DNA of 33,358 nucleotides from an uncultured Porphyromonadaceae bacterium (lineage in GTDB: Bacteria > Bacteroidota > Bacteroidia > Bacteroidales > Muribaculaceae), in NCBI GenBank assembly GCA_947174515.1, contig CAMWJD010000003.1, forward strand, positions 1 through 33,358, given 5' to 3'. Shown in pieces: positions 10,646 through 20,131 of the stretch. Positions within the stretch are counted from its first letter, which is position 1. Every line of letters starts with the position of its first letter. A program made the translations under genes and the position numbers. The notes beneath the pieces were generated by a model. That model was not told the origin of the DNA. It was given only the letters and a program-made list of their open reading frames with translations, and did not search any database.

Positions 10646-11542
10646 ATGACAAAAATCCGCGCAGCCGTAGTTGGATACGGCAATATCGGCCACTTCACTG
10701 TTGAAGCTCTTCAGGCCGCTCCTGATTTTGAAATTGCAGGCATTGTACGCAGAAACGTTTCTGATATTCCTGCCGAACTCGCCCCTTATAAAGTAGTCAC
10801 CGACATCAAGGAATTAGGACATGTAGACGTCGCTATTCTCTGCACACCCACTCGCGAAGTGGAGAAATACGCTCTGGAGTATCTCGCGATGGGCATCAAT
10901 ACTGTCGACAGCTTCGACATCCACACATCTATCCTCGATCTTCGCAGGTCACTCGACAAAGCCGCTAAGGAAGCCGGTAAGGTGTCGGTAATTTCCGCAG
11001 GTTGGGATCCGGGAAGCGACTCAATAGTGCGCGCCCTCCTGGAAGCGGCAGCTCCAAAAGGACTCACACACACAAATTTCGGTCCCGGAATGAGTATGGG
11101 GCATACAGTATGCGTAAAGTCAAAACCGGGTGTCAGAAATGCACTCTCAATGACGATGCCAAAGGGCGACGGGATGCACCGCAGAATGGTATATGTGGAA
11201 CTTGAAGATGGGGCAAAACTTGAGGACGTGGCTAAGGCCGTGAAAGAAGATCCATACTTTGCTTCTGATGAAACTCATGTGATGGCTGTTGAAAACGTAG
11301 ACGCTGTCAAGGATATGGGCCACGGAGTGCATATGGTGCGCAAGGGAGTATCCGGCAAGACTCAGAATCAGCGCTTTGAATTCAACATGTCGATCAACAA
11401 CCCTGCCCTCACCTCTCAGCTCCTCGTAGGCGTGGCACGCGCAGCCATGCGTCTCGCTCCCGGAGCATACACGATGATTGAAATTCCTGTCATCGACCTT
11501 CTCCCCGGCGACCGCGAATCACTTATCGCACACCTCGTATAG
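10646..11542 (+). CDS. ddh: meso-diaminopimelate dehydrogenase
   Basis: MTKIRAAVVGYGNIGHFTVEALQAAPDFEIAGIVRR...DSFDIHT...SAGWDPGSDSIVRALLEAAAPKGLTHTNFGPGMSMGHT. Confidence 0.9.
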   Translation: MTKIRAAVVGYGNIGHFTVEALQAAPDFEIAGIVRRNVSDIPAELAPYKVVTDIKELGHVDVAILCTPTREVEKYALEYLAMGINTVDSFDIHTSILDLRRSLDKAAKEAGKVSVISAGWDPGSDSIVRALLEAAAPKGLTHTNFGPGMSMGHTVCVKSKPGVRNALSMTMPKGDGMHRRMVYVELEDGAKLEDVAKAVKEDPYFASDETHVMAVENVDAVKDMGHGVHMVRKGVSGKTQNQRFEFNMSINNPALTSQLLVGVARAAMRLAPGAYTMIEIPVIDLLPGDRESLIAHLV

Positions 11543-11789
11543 TCCCCATCCTTCACTTGAGGGCCGATCTCGATAATATCGTGATATGGGGCTATGCCAG
11601 TATTTGGCATGCTACTTCTGCTGAATAGATGAAACATCTGATCCAAAATGTTAATGGTTGTAAAAACAATCTGCAAAATTGGGATATTTCGGTAATTTTT
11701 GTTTATTTTGCAATTTAGACCCCATATTATAAAAATTTCAGAGTCTCCGGGGGCCGTTTTCCGGGGACGCTAAGCATATTAAAATTATC

Positions 11790-12575
11790 ATGGGTAAGAT
11801 TATAGCAATTGCAAATCAAAAAGGAGGCGTCGGGAAAACCACCACTGCCTTCAACCTCGGGGCATGCCTTGCGGTAGATGGCAAAAAGGTGCTACTTGTT
11901 GACGCCGATCCTCAGGCTAACGCGACTTCAGGACTTGGCATCGATGGAAATCAGGCTCCCGCGTCCATATATGAATGTATCGTCGACGACTATCCTATCC
12001 TCGACTGCATTGTCAAGTCTGACATCGAAGGCCTCGATGTCATTTGCTCACGTATCGACTTAGTAGGTGCTGAAGTGGAGCTGATGAACCGCAGAGAAAG
12101 AGAAAAAGCTCTTCTCCGCGTGCTTTCTCCCATCAAAGACCGCTACGACTATATCTTGATCGACTGCTCTCCTTCTCTTGGAATCATCACCGTCAATGCT
12201 CTTACTGCCGCCGATTCTGTAATTATCCCGGTGCAATCGGAATATTTCGCTCTTGAAGGAATCTCTCAACTGCTCAACACGATAAGAATCATCAAAAGCA
12301 GACTCAAACCCTCTCTTGAGATTGAAGGATTCCTTCTCACCATGTATGACGCACGTCTGCGCCTCGCCAATCAGATTTTTGAAGAGCTAAAAGGGCATTT
12401 TGGCGATATGGTTTTCAGTACTGTCATACCGCGCAACATCAAGCTTTCCGAATCTCCCAGCCACGGACTGCCGGTGATCCTTTACGATCCCGATTCCCGT
12501 GGTGCCATAGCTTATATTCAGCTTGCCAAGGAACTCTCGGCGCGCAACAGAAAAAAAACTCCACAACACACTTGA
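11790..12575 (+). CDS. parA: Chromosome partitioning ATPase ParA/Soj
   Basis: MGKIIAIANQKGGVGKTTTAFNLGACLA (deviant Walker A), DADPQANATSGLG, DCSPSLGIITVNAL. Confidence 0.95.
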   Translation: MGKIIAIANQKGGVGKTTTAFNLGACLAVDGKKVLLVDADPQANATSGLGIDGNQAPASIYECIVDDYPILDCIVKSDIEGLDVICSRIDLVGAEVELMNRREREKALLRVLSPIKDRYDYILIDCSPSLGIITVNALTAADSVIIPVQSEYFALEGISQLLNTIRIIKSRLKPSLEIEGFLLTMYDARLRLANQIFEELKGHFGDMVFSTVIPRNIKLSESPSHGLPVILYDPDSRGAIAYIQLAKELSARNRKKTPQHT

Positions 12576-12582
12576 TTGAAAA

Positions 12583-13461
12583 ATGGCAATTAGACGCAAT
12601 GCTCTCGGACGTGGTCTTGACTCGCTCATCGGAATCTCTGAAGTGAGAACCGACGGGGGGAGCGCTATTTCCGAAATCGATATTCACTCTATTTCTCCAA
12701 ATCCCGACCAACCTCGACGTTCTTTTTCAGATGAAGGACTCGATGAGCTTGCCGCTTCCATTCGCGAACTTGGAATAATCCAGCCTCTTTCTCTCCGCGC
12801 TTCATCCGACGGCGGATACCAGATCATAGCCGGCGAACGACGATGGAGAGCAGCACAGCGTGCCGGCCTTAATACAGTGCCGGCCTACGTGCGCACTGCT
12901 TCCGATTCCGAGGTTACCGAAATGGCGCTAATTGAAAACATTCAGCGCGAAGACCTCAATGCTATAGAGGTGGCTCTTGCATTCAAGAAACTTCTTGACA
13001 CCTACGATCTGACTCAAGAAAGGCTTAGTGAGCGCGTAGGCAAATCACGCACGGTGATTACCAACCATTTGCGGCTTCTTAAGCTGCCTGCTGAAGTGCA
13101 AATTTCCCTGAGAGACAAAAAACTTGATATGGGGCATGCACGAGCCCTGCTCTCAATTGATGATGCAAAAATTCAACTCAAGATTTTCAAGCGGATTCTT
13201 AACGAGGGCCTCAGCGTCAGAATGGTCGAGAAAATTGCACGCGAGATCGCCGATGGATCGTACCTGTCCGAGACCAAGAAAAAGCAATCCCGACCCAAAA
13301 ATCACGATTATGATTTCTTTGTCAAAGATCTGCAGAAATATTTCCCTACTCAGGTCAAATTTTCTCGAAATGAATCCGGCAAAGGAAGCATAACCTTGAA
13401 ATTTGACAATGATGAGCAGCTAATGCAACTCGTAGACGCTTTTGAGAACATGAAGAAATGA
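12583..13461 (+). CDS. parB: Chromosome partitioning protein ParB/Spo0J
   Basis: LGRGLDSLIG, PNPDQPRRSF, ELAASIRELGIIQPLSLR, AGERRWRAAQRAGL, ENIQREDLNAIE, HTH region. Confidence 0.95.
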   Translation: MAIRRNALGRGLDSLIGISEVRTDGGSAISEIDIHSISPNPDQPRRSFSDEGLDELAASIRELGIIQPLSLRASSDGGYQIIAGERRWRAAQRAGLNTVPAYVRTASDSEVTEMALIENIQREDLNAIEVALAFKKLLDTYDLTQERLSERVGKSRTVITNHLRLLKLPAEVQISLRDKKLDMGHARALLSIDDAKIQLKIFKRILNEGLSVRMVEKIAREIADGSYLSETKKKQSRPKNHDYDFFVKDLQKYFPTQVKFSRNESGKGSITLKFDNDEQLMQLVDAFENMKK

Positions 13462-14189
13462 AAAATCATCTCTGCCTGATATTAACATTACGTTTCATAG
13501 CGATCTTGTCGCTGTGCATCCCTTCGGTCGCTTATAGTCAGACTACTGATCCGGACGTGTTGCCACTTCCGAACGACTCGATAGTTGATGCAGAACTTCT
13601 TGTCAGGACTCCGATTGAGGCAGAGATGACCGATGAAGAAACTCACACTGTAGTCGTCGCTGACGACTACGCTTATGGATTCGATGGCAAAAAGATATTC
13701 AATCCCGACCCTATGCGCGCCGTCTGGATGTCGGCGCTGTTCCCGGGTCTCGGTCAAATTTATAACCGGCGATACTGGAAACTCCCGATTGTCGTGGCCG
13801 GATTCATGGGACTCGGATATGGTCTTAGCTGGAACAACACCCAATATAAAGACTACTCCAACGGATATCTTGATCTCATGAGCGGCGACCCTAACAAGAA
13901 GTCGTATATGAATTTCTTCCCGCCTAACACCGATGAAGAGTCCCTTGATAAAAACTGGCTGAAATCGGTGCTCCAGTCTAAGAAAAACTACTTCAGAAGG
14001 AACCGTGACCTTTGCATAATTTGCATGGTGGCCGTCTATCTTGTGGCGATTATCGATGCTTATGTAGATGCTCAGCTTGCCCATTTCGATATCAGTCCCG
14101 ACCTTTCGATGGATATCAGTCCGGGGCTATACACCGAGCCGCTGACCAGGAAATATTCAATAGGCCTTAATTGGGCTTTCACTTTCTGA
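13458..14189 (+). CDS. DUF5683 domain-containing protein
   Basis: Signal-like N-terminus; DPMRAVWMSALFPGLGQIYNRRYWKLPIVVAGFMGLGYGLSWNN; follows parB as is common in Bacteroidetes. Confidence 0.8.
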   Translation: MKNHLCLILTLRFIAILSLCIPSVAYSQTTDPDVLPLPNDSIVDAELLVRTPIEAEMTDEETHTVVVADDYAYGFDGKKIFNPDPMRAVWMSALFPGLGQIYNRRYWKLPIVVAGFMGLGYGLSWNNTQYKDYSNGYLDLMSGDPNKKSYMNFFPPNTDEESLDKNWLKSVLQSKKNYFRRNRDLCIICMVAVYLVAIIDAYVDAQLAHFDISPDLSMDISPGLYTEPLTRKYSIGLNWAFTF

Positions 14190-14246
14190 CAACCGGAGTA
14201 TAAAAATTTATCTGACAACTGATAACTGAAAACTAACAATTTACCC

Positions 14247-15920
14247 ATGCGCAAATCCATATTTCTCTCTTTTGCTGTTATTGCATTATCTGCCGCCGCG
14301 TCGTCGGCGGCTAATCCAAACGTGTTGGATCTGAAATATTCCATTACTGACGATGCCATCATATTTCCCGAGACTTTCGAGCAAGATACACAGAAACTGC
14401 TCGAAGGATGGTTTTTGCGCAATTATACAGCGACCGACAACAGCTATTCTTCAAAGAAGGATGTCGAGACTTCCGATGCCACGATTGAAAAGAGACTGGC
14501 AAGCATGCCTACAGTCATTGAAATGCCTTTCAATCCTATTGTAAGGCAATATATCGACCGATACACTAAAAACGGACGTAATCAAGTGGCGGCAATTCTG
14601 GGATTGGGACTTTACTACATGCCCATATTTGAGCAGGCCCTTGAAGCGAGGGGGCTCCCTCAGGAACTCAAATATCTTCCGGTCATTGAATCGGCGCTTG
14701 ATCCCAACGCTGTCAGCAAACATGGGGCCACAGGCCTTTGGCAATTGATGTTGGCGACCGGCAAAGGCCTGGGGCTCGAATGTAACAGCCTTGTCGATGA
14801 ACGACGTGATCCATATGCCGCATCGAACGGTGCAGCCGACCTTCTAAAGCAACTTTTTGACACTTACGGTGACTGGAGTCTTGCCATCGCCGCATATAAT
14901 TCCGGACCAAACGCAGTAAACAAGGCTATCAGGCGTGCCGGAGGAGACCCGTCGAAAGCTGATTTCTGGAGTATTTATCCTTATCTTTCCGATGAGACCC
15001 GCGGATATGTCCCTATGTTCATCGCCGCCAACTATGTGATGACTTATTATCCTCAACACAATATCAACCCGGTGCTCCCGACAAAACCGATCATTACGGA
15101 TACAGTAGGAATCTGCGAGCGCATCCACTTCGACCAGATTGAAGCCGTGCTCGGCCTCCCTAAGGATGAACTCCGGATTCTGAATCCCCAATATCGTGAG
15201 GATATCATACCCGGCTCTCCGGAACATCCCTATATGCTTACTCTCCCTTCAAAACAAATACAGGCATATATCATGAGCCATGATCAGATTCTGGCTTATC
15301 AGGCTGATAAATACCGTCAGCGCACAAACGTGCAGCCTGCTTCTGCAGCATCTGCACAGAGTTTGCCGGATAATTCCTCTGATTTAGCCGAATCTTCCAA
15401 ACTCCCCCAATCCGTGTCATCTCCCACCACAGTATCCCATAAAGTTGCCGCAGGAGAGACCCTTAATTCCATTGCGACTAAATATGGAGTCCTGGCTTCA
15501 GATATCAGAACGGCGAATAATCTCCGGAGAAATGCCGTCAGAGTAGGGCAGATTTTGACTATCAACAATGTCGATCCCGGCCTTGTGGCGCAATCTCAAC
15601 CTGCTGACACGGAAACAGTCAGCCGTACTCCTCAAAAAAATGCTTCACAGACGGCTGACACTTCAAAACCCGCTGCTGCATCAAAGACAACTGCAACTAA
15701 ATCTTCGTATTCCAAATCTACTTCTAAATCAACGGCATCAAAGACAACTGCAAAGGCTTCTGCTAAAAAGACAACTGTCCATAAGATAAAAAGCGGCGAA
15801 AACCTTGGCAGAATTGCAAAAAAATATGGTGTGACTGTTGAACAAATCAAGAAAGCAAATGGAATGAAAAGTGATGCCATTCGTGCAGGGGCCGAGCTGA
15901 AAATTCCAACTAAGAAATAA
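14247..15920 (+). CDS. Lytic transglycosylase (SLT family) with two LysM domains, MltD-like
   Basis: Signal peptide; LPQELKYLPVIESALDPNAVSKHGATGLWQLMLATGKGLGL, AIAAYNSGPNAVNKAIRRAGG; LysM repeats HKVAAGETLNSIATKYGV and HKIKSGENLGRIAKKYGV. Confidence 0.92.
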   Translation: MRKSIFLSFAVIALSAAASSAANPNVLDLKYSITDDAIIFPETFEQDTQKLLEGWFLRNYTATDNSYSSKKDVETSDATIEKRLASMPTVIEMPFNPIVRQYIDRYTKNGRNQVAAILGLGLYYMPIFEQALEARGLPQELKYLPVIESALDPNAVSKHGATGLWQLMLATGKGLGLECNSLVDERRDPYAASNGAADLLKQLFDTYGDWSLAIAAYNSGPNAVNKAIRRAGGDPSKADFWSIYPYLSDETRGYVPMFIAANYVMTYYPQHNINPVLPTKPIITDTVGICERIHFDQIEAVLGLPKDELRILNPQYREDIIPGSPEHPYMLTLPSKQIQAYIMSHDQILAYQADKYRQRTNVQPASAASAQSLPDNSSDLAESSKLPQSVSSPTTVSHKVAAGETLNSIATKYGVLASDIRTANNLRRNAVRVGQILTINNVDPGLVAQSQPADTETVSRTPQKNASQTADTSKPAAASKTTATKSSYSKSTSKSTASKTTAKASAKKTTVHKIKSGENLGRIAKKYGVTVEQIKKANGMKSDAIRAGAELKIPTKK

Positions 15921-17762
15921 ATGAACGAATTTATAAGATTTCTCCGTCGGTTTGCCCGTCCTTATGTCGGCACTATCGCGCTGAGCATATTTTTCAATAT
16001 TCTCAACGGATTGATGACCGTATTCTCTTTTGCTTTCATAATTCCGATCCTTCAGGTCATCTTTGGAGTTCAACATAAAACCTACCACTTCAAGCCTTGG
16101 AATTCTGCTGATTTTGTAGATACCGTCACAAATAATTTTTACTATTTCACCGGGCATATAATTGAGACACGTGGAGAGTCGAAGGCGTTGGCTCTTTTAG
16201 GCACTATCTTTGTGGTGATGACTTTGGTAAAGGTCATGACCGGATATCTGAGCGAATACTTCACTATCCCCATGCGCAATGGAGTGGTGCGTGACATCAG
16301 GACAGCGATGTATGCCAAAGTTCTTACTTTGCCTATTGGATTTTTCAATGGGGAACACAAGGGTGATATAATATCCCGGATGGGAGGAGATGTCAACGAA
16401 GTTGAGTCGTCAGTCATGTCTTCCATCTATGCTCTCTTCCGCTATCCCATGCTGATATTGATCTATCTCATCACGATGATCGCGATAAGCTGGAGGCTTA
16501 CTCTTTTTGTATTTGTATTGCTCCCCGTCATGGGATGGGTGATGGGTACCGTAGGCAAAAAGCTTAAGGCCGAGAGCTTGCGCACCATGCAGATAGGCGG
16601 ACTGATTATGTCGACCATTGAGGAAAGTCTCGGCGGCCTTAGGATCATAAAGGCTTTCAATGCTGAAAAGCAGATGAAATCCAGGTTTAACAGCGAGACT
16701 AAAAGCTATGTGAAGTCAGCAAACGCCATGCTGCGCCGCCAGGCTCTCGCCCACCCGATGAGCGAATTTCTGGGCACTATCGCTGTAATGGTGGTTCTCT
16801 GGTTTGGAGGTACGCTGATCCTTTCGGGTTCGTCCACAATCGATGCTCCCTCCTTTATTTTCTACATGACAATATTCTATAGCATCATCAATCCCGCAAA
16901 AGATCTTTCCAAGACCGGCTATGCCATCTCTAAAGGCATGGCGGCACTGGCCCGTATCGATAAAATTCTTGATGCAAAAAATCCGATTCAAGACCCCGGG
17001 ACTCCGGAAGAAATTTCTGAAAATGGATCTTCTCCGGCTATTGAATTTAAAAACGTCTCTTTCCACTACGATGATGACAAGGACAGAACCGTACTCAAAA
17101 ATATCAATCTAAAAGTGCCCAAAGGTCACACAGTGGCTATCGTAGGACAATCCGGTTCCGGAAAATCCACACTTGTCGACCTTATTCCCCGATTCTATGA
17201 TGTCACCGAAGGCCGGATACTTGTCAAAGGCCACGACGTGCGAGATGTAAAAGTCGCCGACTTGCGTGCTTTGATGGGCAACGTCAACCAGGAAGCGATT
17301 CTTTTCAACGATACATTCCGCAATAATATCGCCTTTGGAAATGAAAATGCCACACAAGAAGAAATAGAACGAGCCGCCAAAATTGCTAATGCCCATGATT
17401 TCATCATGGCTACTCCGGATGGCTATGACACAATGCTCGGCGATCGCGGATGCCGCTTGTCCGGAGGGGAACGGCAACGCATCAGCATCGCGAGGTCGAT
17501 CTTAAAAAATCCGGATATTCTCATTCTTGATGAAGCTACTTCCGCCCTTGACAATGAGAGTGAACGACTTGTGCAAGAGGCTCTGGACAGGTTGATGTCT
17601 GACCGCACCACTGTAGTGATCGCACATCGGCTTTCCACTATCGTTAATGCCGACATGATATGCGTGATGAAAGACGGGAAAATCATCGAGCAGGGCACAC
17701 ATGCCCAATTAATCGCACTCGGCGGCCAATATTCACGTCTGCACGCCCTCTCCTCTTCATAA
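15921..17762 (+). CDS. ABC transporter, fused permease/ATPase (MsbA-like exporter)
   Basis: N-terminal TM domain; Walker A GQSGSGKST, signature LSGGERQRISIARS, Walker B ILILDEATSALD. Confidence 0.92.
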   Translation: MNEFIRFLRRFARPYVGTIALSIFFNILNGLMTVFSFAFIIPILQVIFGVQHKTYHFKPWNSADFVDTVTNNFYYFTGHIIETRGESKALALLGTIFVVMTLVKVMTGYLSEYFTIPMRNGVVRDIRTAMYAKVLTLPIGFFNGEHKGDIISRMGGDVNEVESSVMSSIYALFRYPMLILIYLITMIAISWRLTLFVFVLLPVMGWVMGTVGKKLKAESLRTMQIGGLIMSTIEESLGGLRIIKAFNAEKQMKSRFNSETKSYVKSANAMLRRQALAHPMSEFLGTIAVMVVLWFGGTLILSGSSTIDAPSFIFYMTIFYSIINPAKDLSKTGYAISKGMAALARIDKILDAKNPIQDPGTPEEISENGSSPAIEFKNVSFHYDDDKDRTVLKNINLKVPKGHTVAIVGQSGSGKSTLVDLIPRFYDVTEGRILVKGHDVRDVKVADLRALMGNVNQEAILFNDTFRNNIAFGNENATQEEIERAAKIANAHDFIMATPDGYDTMLGDRGCRLSGGERQRISIARSILKNPDILILDEATSALDNESERLVQEALDRLMSDRTTVVIAHRLSTIVNADMICVMKDGKIIEQGTHAQLIALGGQYSRLHALSSS

Positions 17763-17891
17763 TCAATGCATAATGCCCAATGCAAAATGCATAACTATCT
17801 AATTTGTTTAATCTTATAAAAGCGTATGATTCATCCTGCATCAAATTAAGGACCTCTCTCATTAAATTATGCTTTATGAATTATGCATTGA
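17763..17891. repeat. 12-bp perfect inverted repeat flanking the msbA-like/purN intergenic region
   Basis: TCAATGCATAAT at 17763-17774 is the exact reverse complement of ATTATGCATTGA at 17880-17891. A related AT-rich motif (ATGCATTATGCATTAATTCATTGAATTATG) occurs around 22908-22937. Confidence 0.6.
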
Positions 17892-17901
17892 TGAAAAAGC
17901 A

Positions 17902-18840
17902 ATGACAAACATAGCAGTTTTTGCCTCAGGCACCGGCTCAAATGCCGTAAATCTTGTAAAGGCTTTCAATTCCGGCAACCGAATTCACGTTGCTCTTTGT
18001 CTAACCGACAAAGAGAATGCGCCGGTCATTGAAAAGATGAAAGATCTTGGTGTGGAGACCCTCTTTTTCCCAAGAAGCGTATGGAAAGAGCAACCCCAGG
18101 TGATCCTTGACACACTCCGTTCACACGATATAAAGATTATTGCACTTGCCGGATTCCTCTGCTTCCTGAGTGATGAAATAGTAAATGCCTACGAAGGCAA
18201 GATTCTGAATATTCATCCGTCTCTTCTTCCGGCTTATGGAGGCAAAGGCATGCACGGGGCTAACGTGCATAAAGCTGTAATCGAAGCCGGGGAAACTAAA
18301 AGTGGCGCCACTGTCCACATCGTCACCAACGAAATAGATGCCGGGCCCATTGTGGTTCAAAAAGAAGTCGCGGTCTTGCCCGATGACACTCCGGAATCTC
18401 TGGAGGCTAAAGTGCATGATGTGGAATATATCGCCTTCCCCGAAGCTGTTCTGAAACTCGTGACATCTTTGACACCTCCGGCTGTCCCTAAAAGTGTCGA
18501 TGATGCATGGGCTGATGCCCTCGGCGTGCCAAACAATGTGCCTCCAATTCCCCTGCAACAACCGGTTAAGACAGAGCCGGCTCCTGTGGCTGCCAGGCAA
18601 GAGCCTATGCCCGATACTTTCTTAGTATGGTCTGTAATAACAACCATTCTTTGCTGCTTCATTCCGGGCATTGTGGCTATAATCAATTCCGCTAAGGTCA
18701 GCTCAAAATATTATGAAGGTGATATGGAAGGCGCAAAGCGAGCTTCCAGAAATGCTGAAATCTGGATTATCGTTTCTTTCGTGCTCGGCGTCATCACTAA
18801 TACACTCTACATTCCGCTGTCGATAGCGGGACTGTTCTGA
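17902..18840 (+). CDS. purN: Phosphoribosylglycinamide formyltransferase fused to a C-terminal CD225/dispanin-like transmembrane domain
   Basis: PurN motifs FASGTGSNAVNLV, LAGFLCFLSDEIV, ILNIHPSLLPAYGGKGMHG, NEIDAGPIV; then a Pro-rich linker and LVWSVITTILCCFIPGIVAIINSAKVSSKYYEGDMEGAKRASRNAEIWIIVSFVLGVI. Start moved to ATG 17902. Confidence 0.88.
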   Translation: MTNIAVFASGTGSNAVNLVKAFNSGNRIHVALCLTDKENAPVIEKMKDLGVETLFFPRSVWKEQPQVILDTLRSHDIKIIALAGFLCFLSDEIVNAYEGKILNIHPSLLPAYGGKGMHGANVHKAVIEAGETKSGATVHIVTNEIDAGPIVVQKEVAVLPDDTPESLEAKVHDVEYIAFPEAVLKLVTSLTPPAVPKSVDDAWADALGVPNNVPPIPLQQPVKTEPAPVAARQEPMPDTFLVWSVITTILCCFIPGIVAIINSAKVSSKYYEGDMEGAKRASRNAEIWIIVSFVLGVITNTLYIPLSIAGLF

Positions 18841-18912
18841 TAAGTGGTCTTCTTTCATATCCACACCCGACCGGCTACACAATCTCACAATAAAACAATC
18901 GATAAAACAATA

Positions 18913-18945
18913 CGAGGTGCGATAAATCGCGCCTCGCATCATTTT
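18913..18945. terminator. Bidirectional terminator-like hairpin between convergent purN and the polyprenyl synthase gene
   Basis: CGAGGTGCGA-TAAA-TCGCGCCTCG stem (one wobble), flanked by ATTTTAT on + and TATTGTTTTAT on the - strand. Confidence 0.65.
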
Positions 18946-18959
18946 ATGAGATGAGACTC

Positions 18960-19940
18960 TTAGAAATCTCGGCTTATCGTGAAATCAAACAAATCAGCAA
19001 AGTAGGAGCGCCACTCATTATCGGGCAATTTCTGAAGAATACCGTCCCCTTCTTTGCGCAGACGTTCCATAACCTTATAGGCGTAGTCTATGCCCCCTTT
19101 CTCTTTAGCGAATGTTATGAGCATCGCTATTTCTTCATCTGTCAATTCGCCTCGCTGAAGAAGCGAACGCATCCTGTCGCTCTCATCTCCTTCAGAAGAA
19201 TTGACCGCATATATCAGCGGCAGACTTATCTTATTCTCCCGCAAGTCGTTTCCTGTTGGCTTCCCAACTTCTTTGTCTTCAAAATAATCAAAAATATCGT
19301 CTTTTATTTGGAAGCAAAGCCCCAGCAGACGAGCGTATTCAATCAGACAATTTATCTCTTCCTTAGATGCCCGGGTGGTCTCGGCACCCATCTTAGCGCA
19401 TTTCATAAAGAGAGATGCTGTCTTTTTACCTATTACCTCAAAATACCGTTTTTCATCGATCGCCCTGTCGCGCGCATTCGATATCTGGTCGATCTCTCCA
19501 AGCGAAAGCTCCTTGCCAAGTTCCGCCACCGACAGAACAGCCGTCATCTCTTTGGTCCGGATCGCCTCCTGAAGAGCTGTACTTACGAAGAAATCGCCTA
19601 CAAGCACGGCTATCCGGTTGTCAAAATCCTTATTGATGGTTGGCGTTTTTCGCCTATACTCTGCATTGTCCACAACATCATCATGAATCAACGTGGCATT
19701 ATGAAGCATCTCAAGGGATGCCGCGGCATGAAGCGTGGAGTCGTTGATTTCACCAAAAAGATGTGCGCTCATGAGCACAAGCAACGGGCGTATCTGCTTC
19801 CCTTTAGTACGCAGATACTGATCCACCACCCTCCCCATCAATGGATTGGACGTTGACAGACTTGTCCGAATGATGACATTCATTGATGCAAGTTCGTCAC
19901 TTAAATGGAATCGTATTTTTTCGATTGTTGTGTTCGACAT
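18960..19940 (-). CDS. Polyprenyl synthetase (octaprenyl diphosphate synthase type)
   Basis: LIHDDVVDNAEYRRKTPTIN (first Asp-rich motif), QIKDDIFDYF (second), GDFFVSTALQEA. MSNTTIEKIRF start (19940) preferred because the track start 19988 overlaps a promoter-like motif. Confidence 0.9.
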   Translation of the reverse strand: MSNTTIEKIRFHLSDELASMNVIIRTSLSTSNPLMGRVVDQYLRTKGKQIRPLLVLMSAHLFGEINDSTLHAAASLEMLHNATLIHDDVVDNAEYRRKTPTINKDFDNRIAVLVGDFFVSTALQEAIRTKEMTAVLSVAELGKELSLGEIDQISNARDRAIDEKRYFEVIGKKTASLFMKCAKMGAETTRASKEEINCLIEYARLLGLCFQIKDDIFDYFEDKEVGKPTGNDLRENKISLPLIYAVNSSEGDESDRMRSLLQRGELTDEEIAMLITFAKEKGGIDYAYKVMERLRKEGDGILQKLPDNEWRSYFADLFDFTISRDF

Positions 19941-19987
19941 TGTTCTCTTCAGAACGGTTTGTATTGCCGTATTTCCGTTTTTCTCCA

Positions 19988-19995
19988 CAAAATTA
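19988..19995 (-). promoter_or_regulatory. -7 promoter element for the polyprenyl synthase gene
   Basis: The - strand reads TAATTTTG (exact TAnnTTTG), about 48 nt upstream of ATG 19940; no clear -33 TTTG. Confidence 0.45.
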
Positions 19996-20039
19996 CAAAA
20001 TATTTTTACATTTTCGGTAATACTCTCGAAGATATTTGT

Positions 20040-20047
20040 TATTTTTG
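20040..20047 (+). promoter_or_regulatory. -7 promoter element for polA
   Basis: TATTTTTG (exact TAnnTTTG); supports translation start at 20132 rather than 20057. The -33 element is weak. Confidence 0.5.
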
Positions 20048-20131
20048 TGGTGAAGTATGGTATTTAGAGCCTATCTTGAAACATTTGTGACGGGCTCTTC
20101 ATGCCTTGCATTATTTTTATTTTTATCTGAT

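Noticed and set aside
11790-13461. parS site near parAB
   Set aside because: Scanned by eye for TGTTTCACGTGAAACA-like sites; no convincing match found anywhere in the window.
13488-14084. 198-aa - strand ORF
   Set aside because: Antisense shadow of the DUF5683 gene; no independent promoter or domain.
15640-15790. Repeated TCAAAGACAACTGC sequence
   Set aside because: Explained as a low-complexity Lys/Thr/Ser linker between the LysM domains of the transglycosylase.
18951-19856. 301-aa + strand ORF
   Set aside because: Fully antisense to the polyprenyl synthase gene, which has clear Asp-rich motifs; the translation has no recognisable domain.
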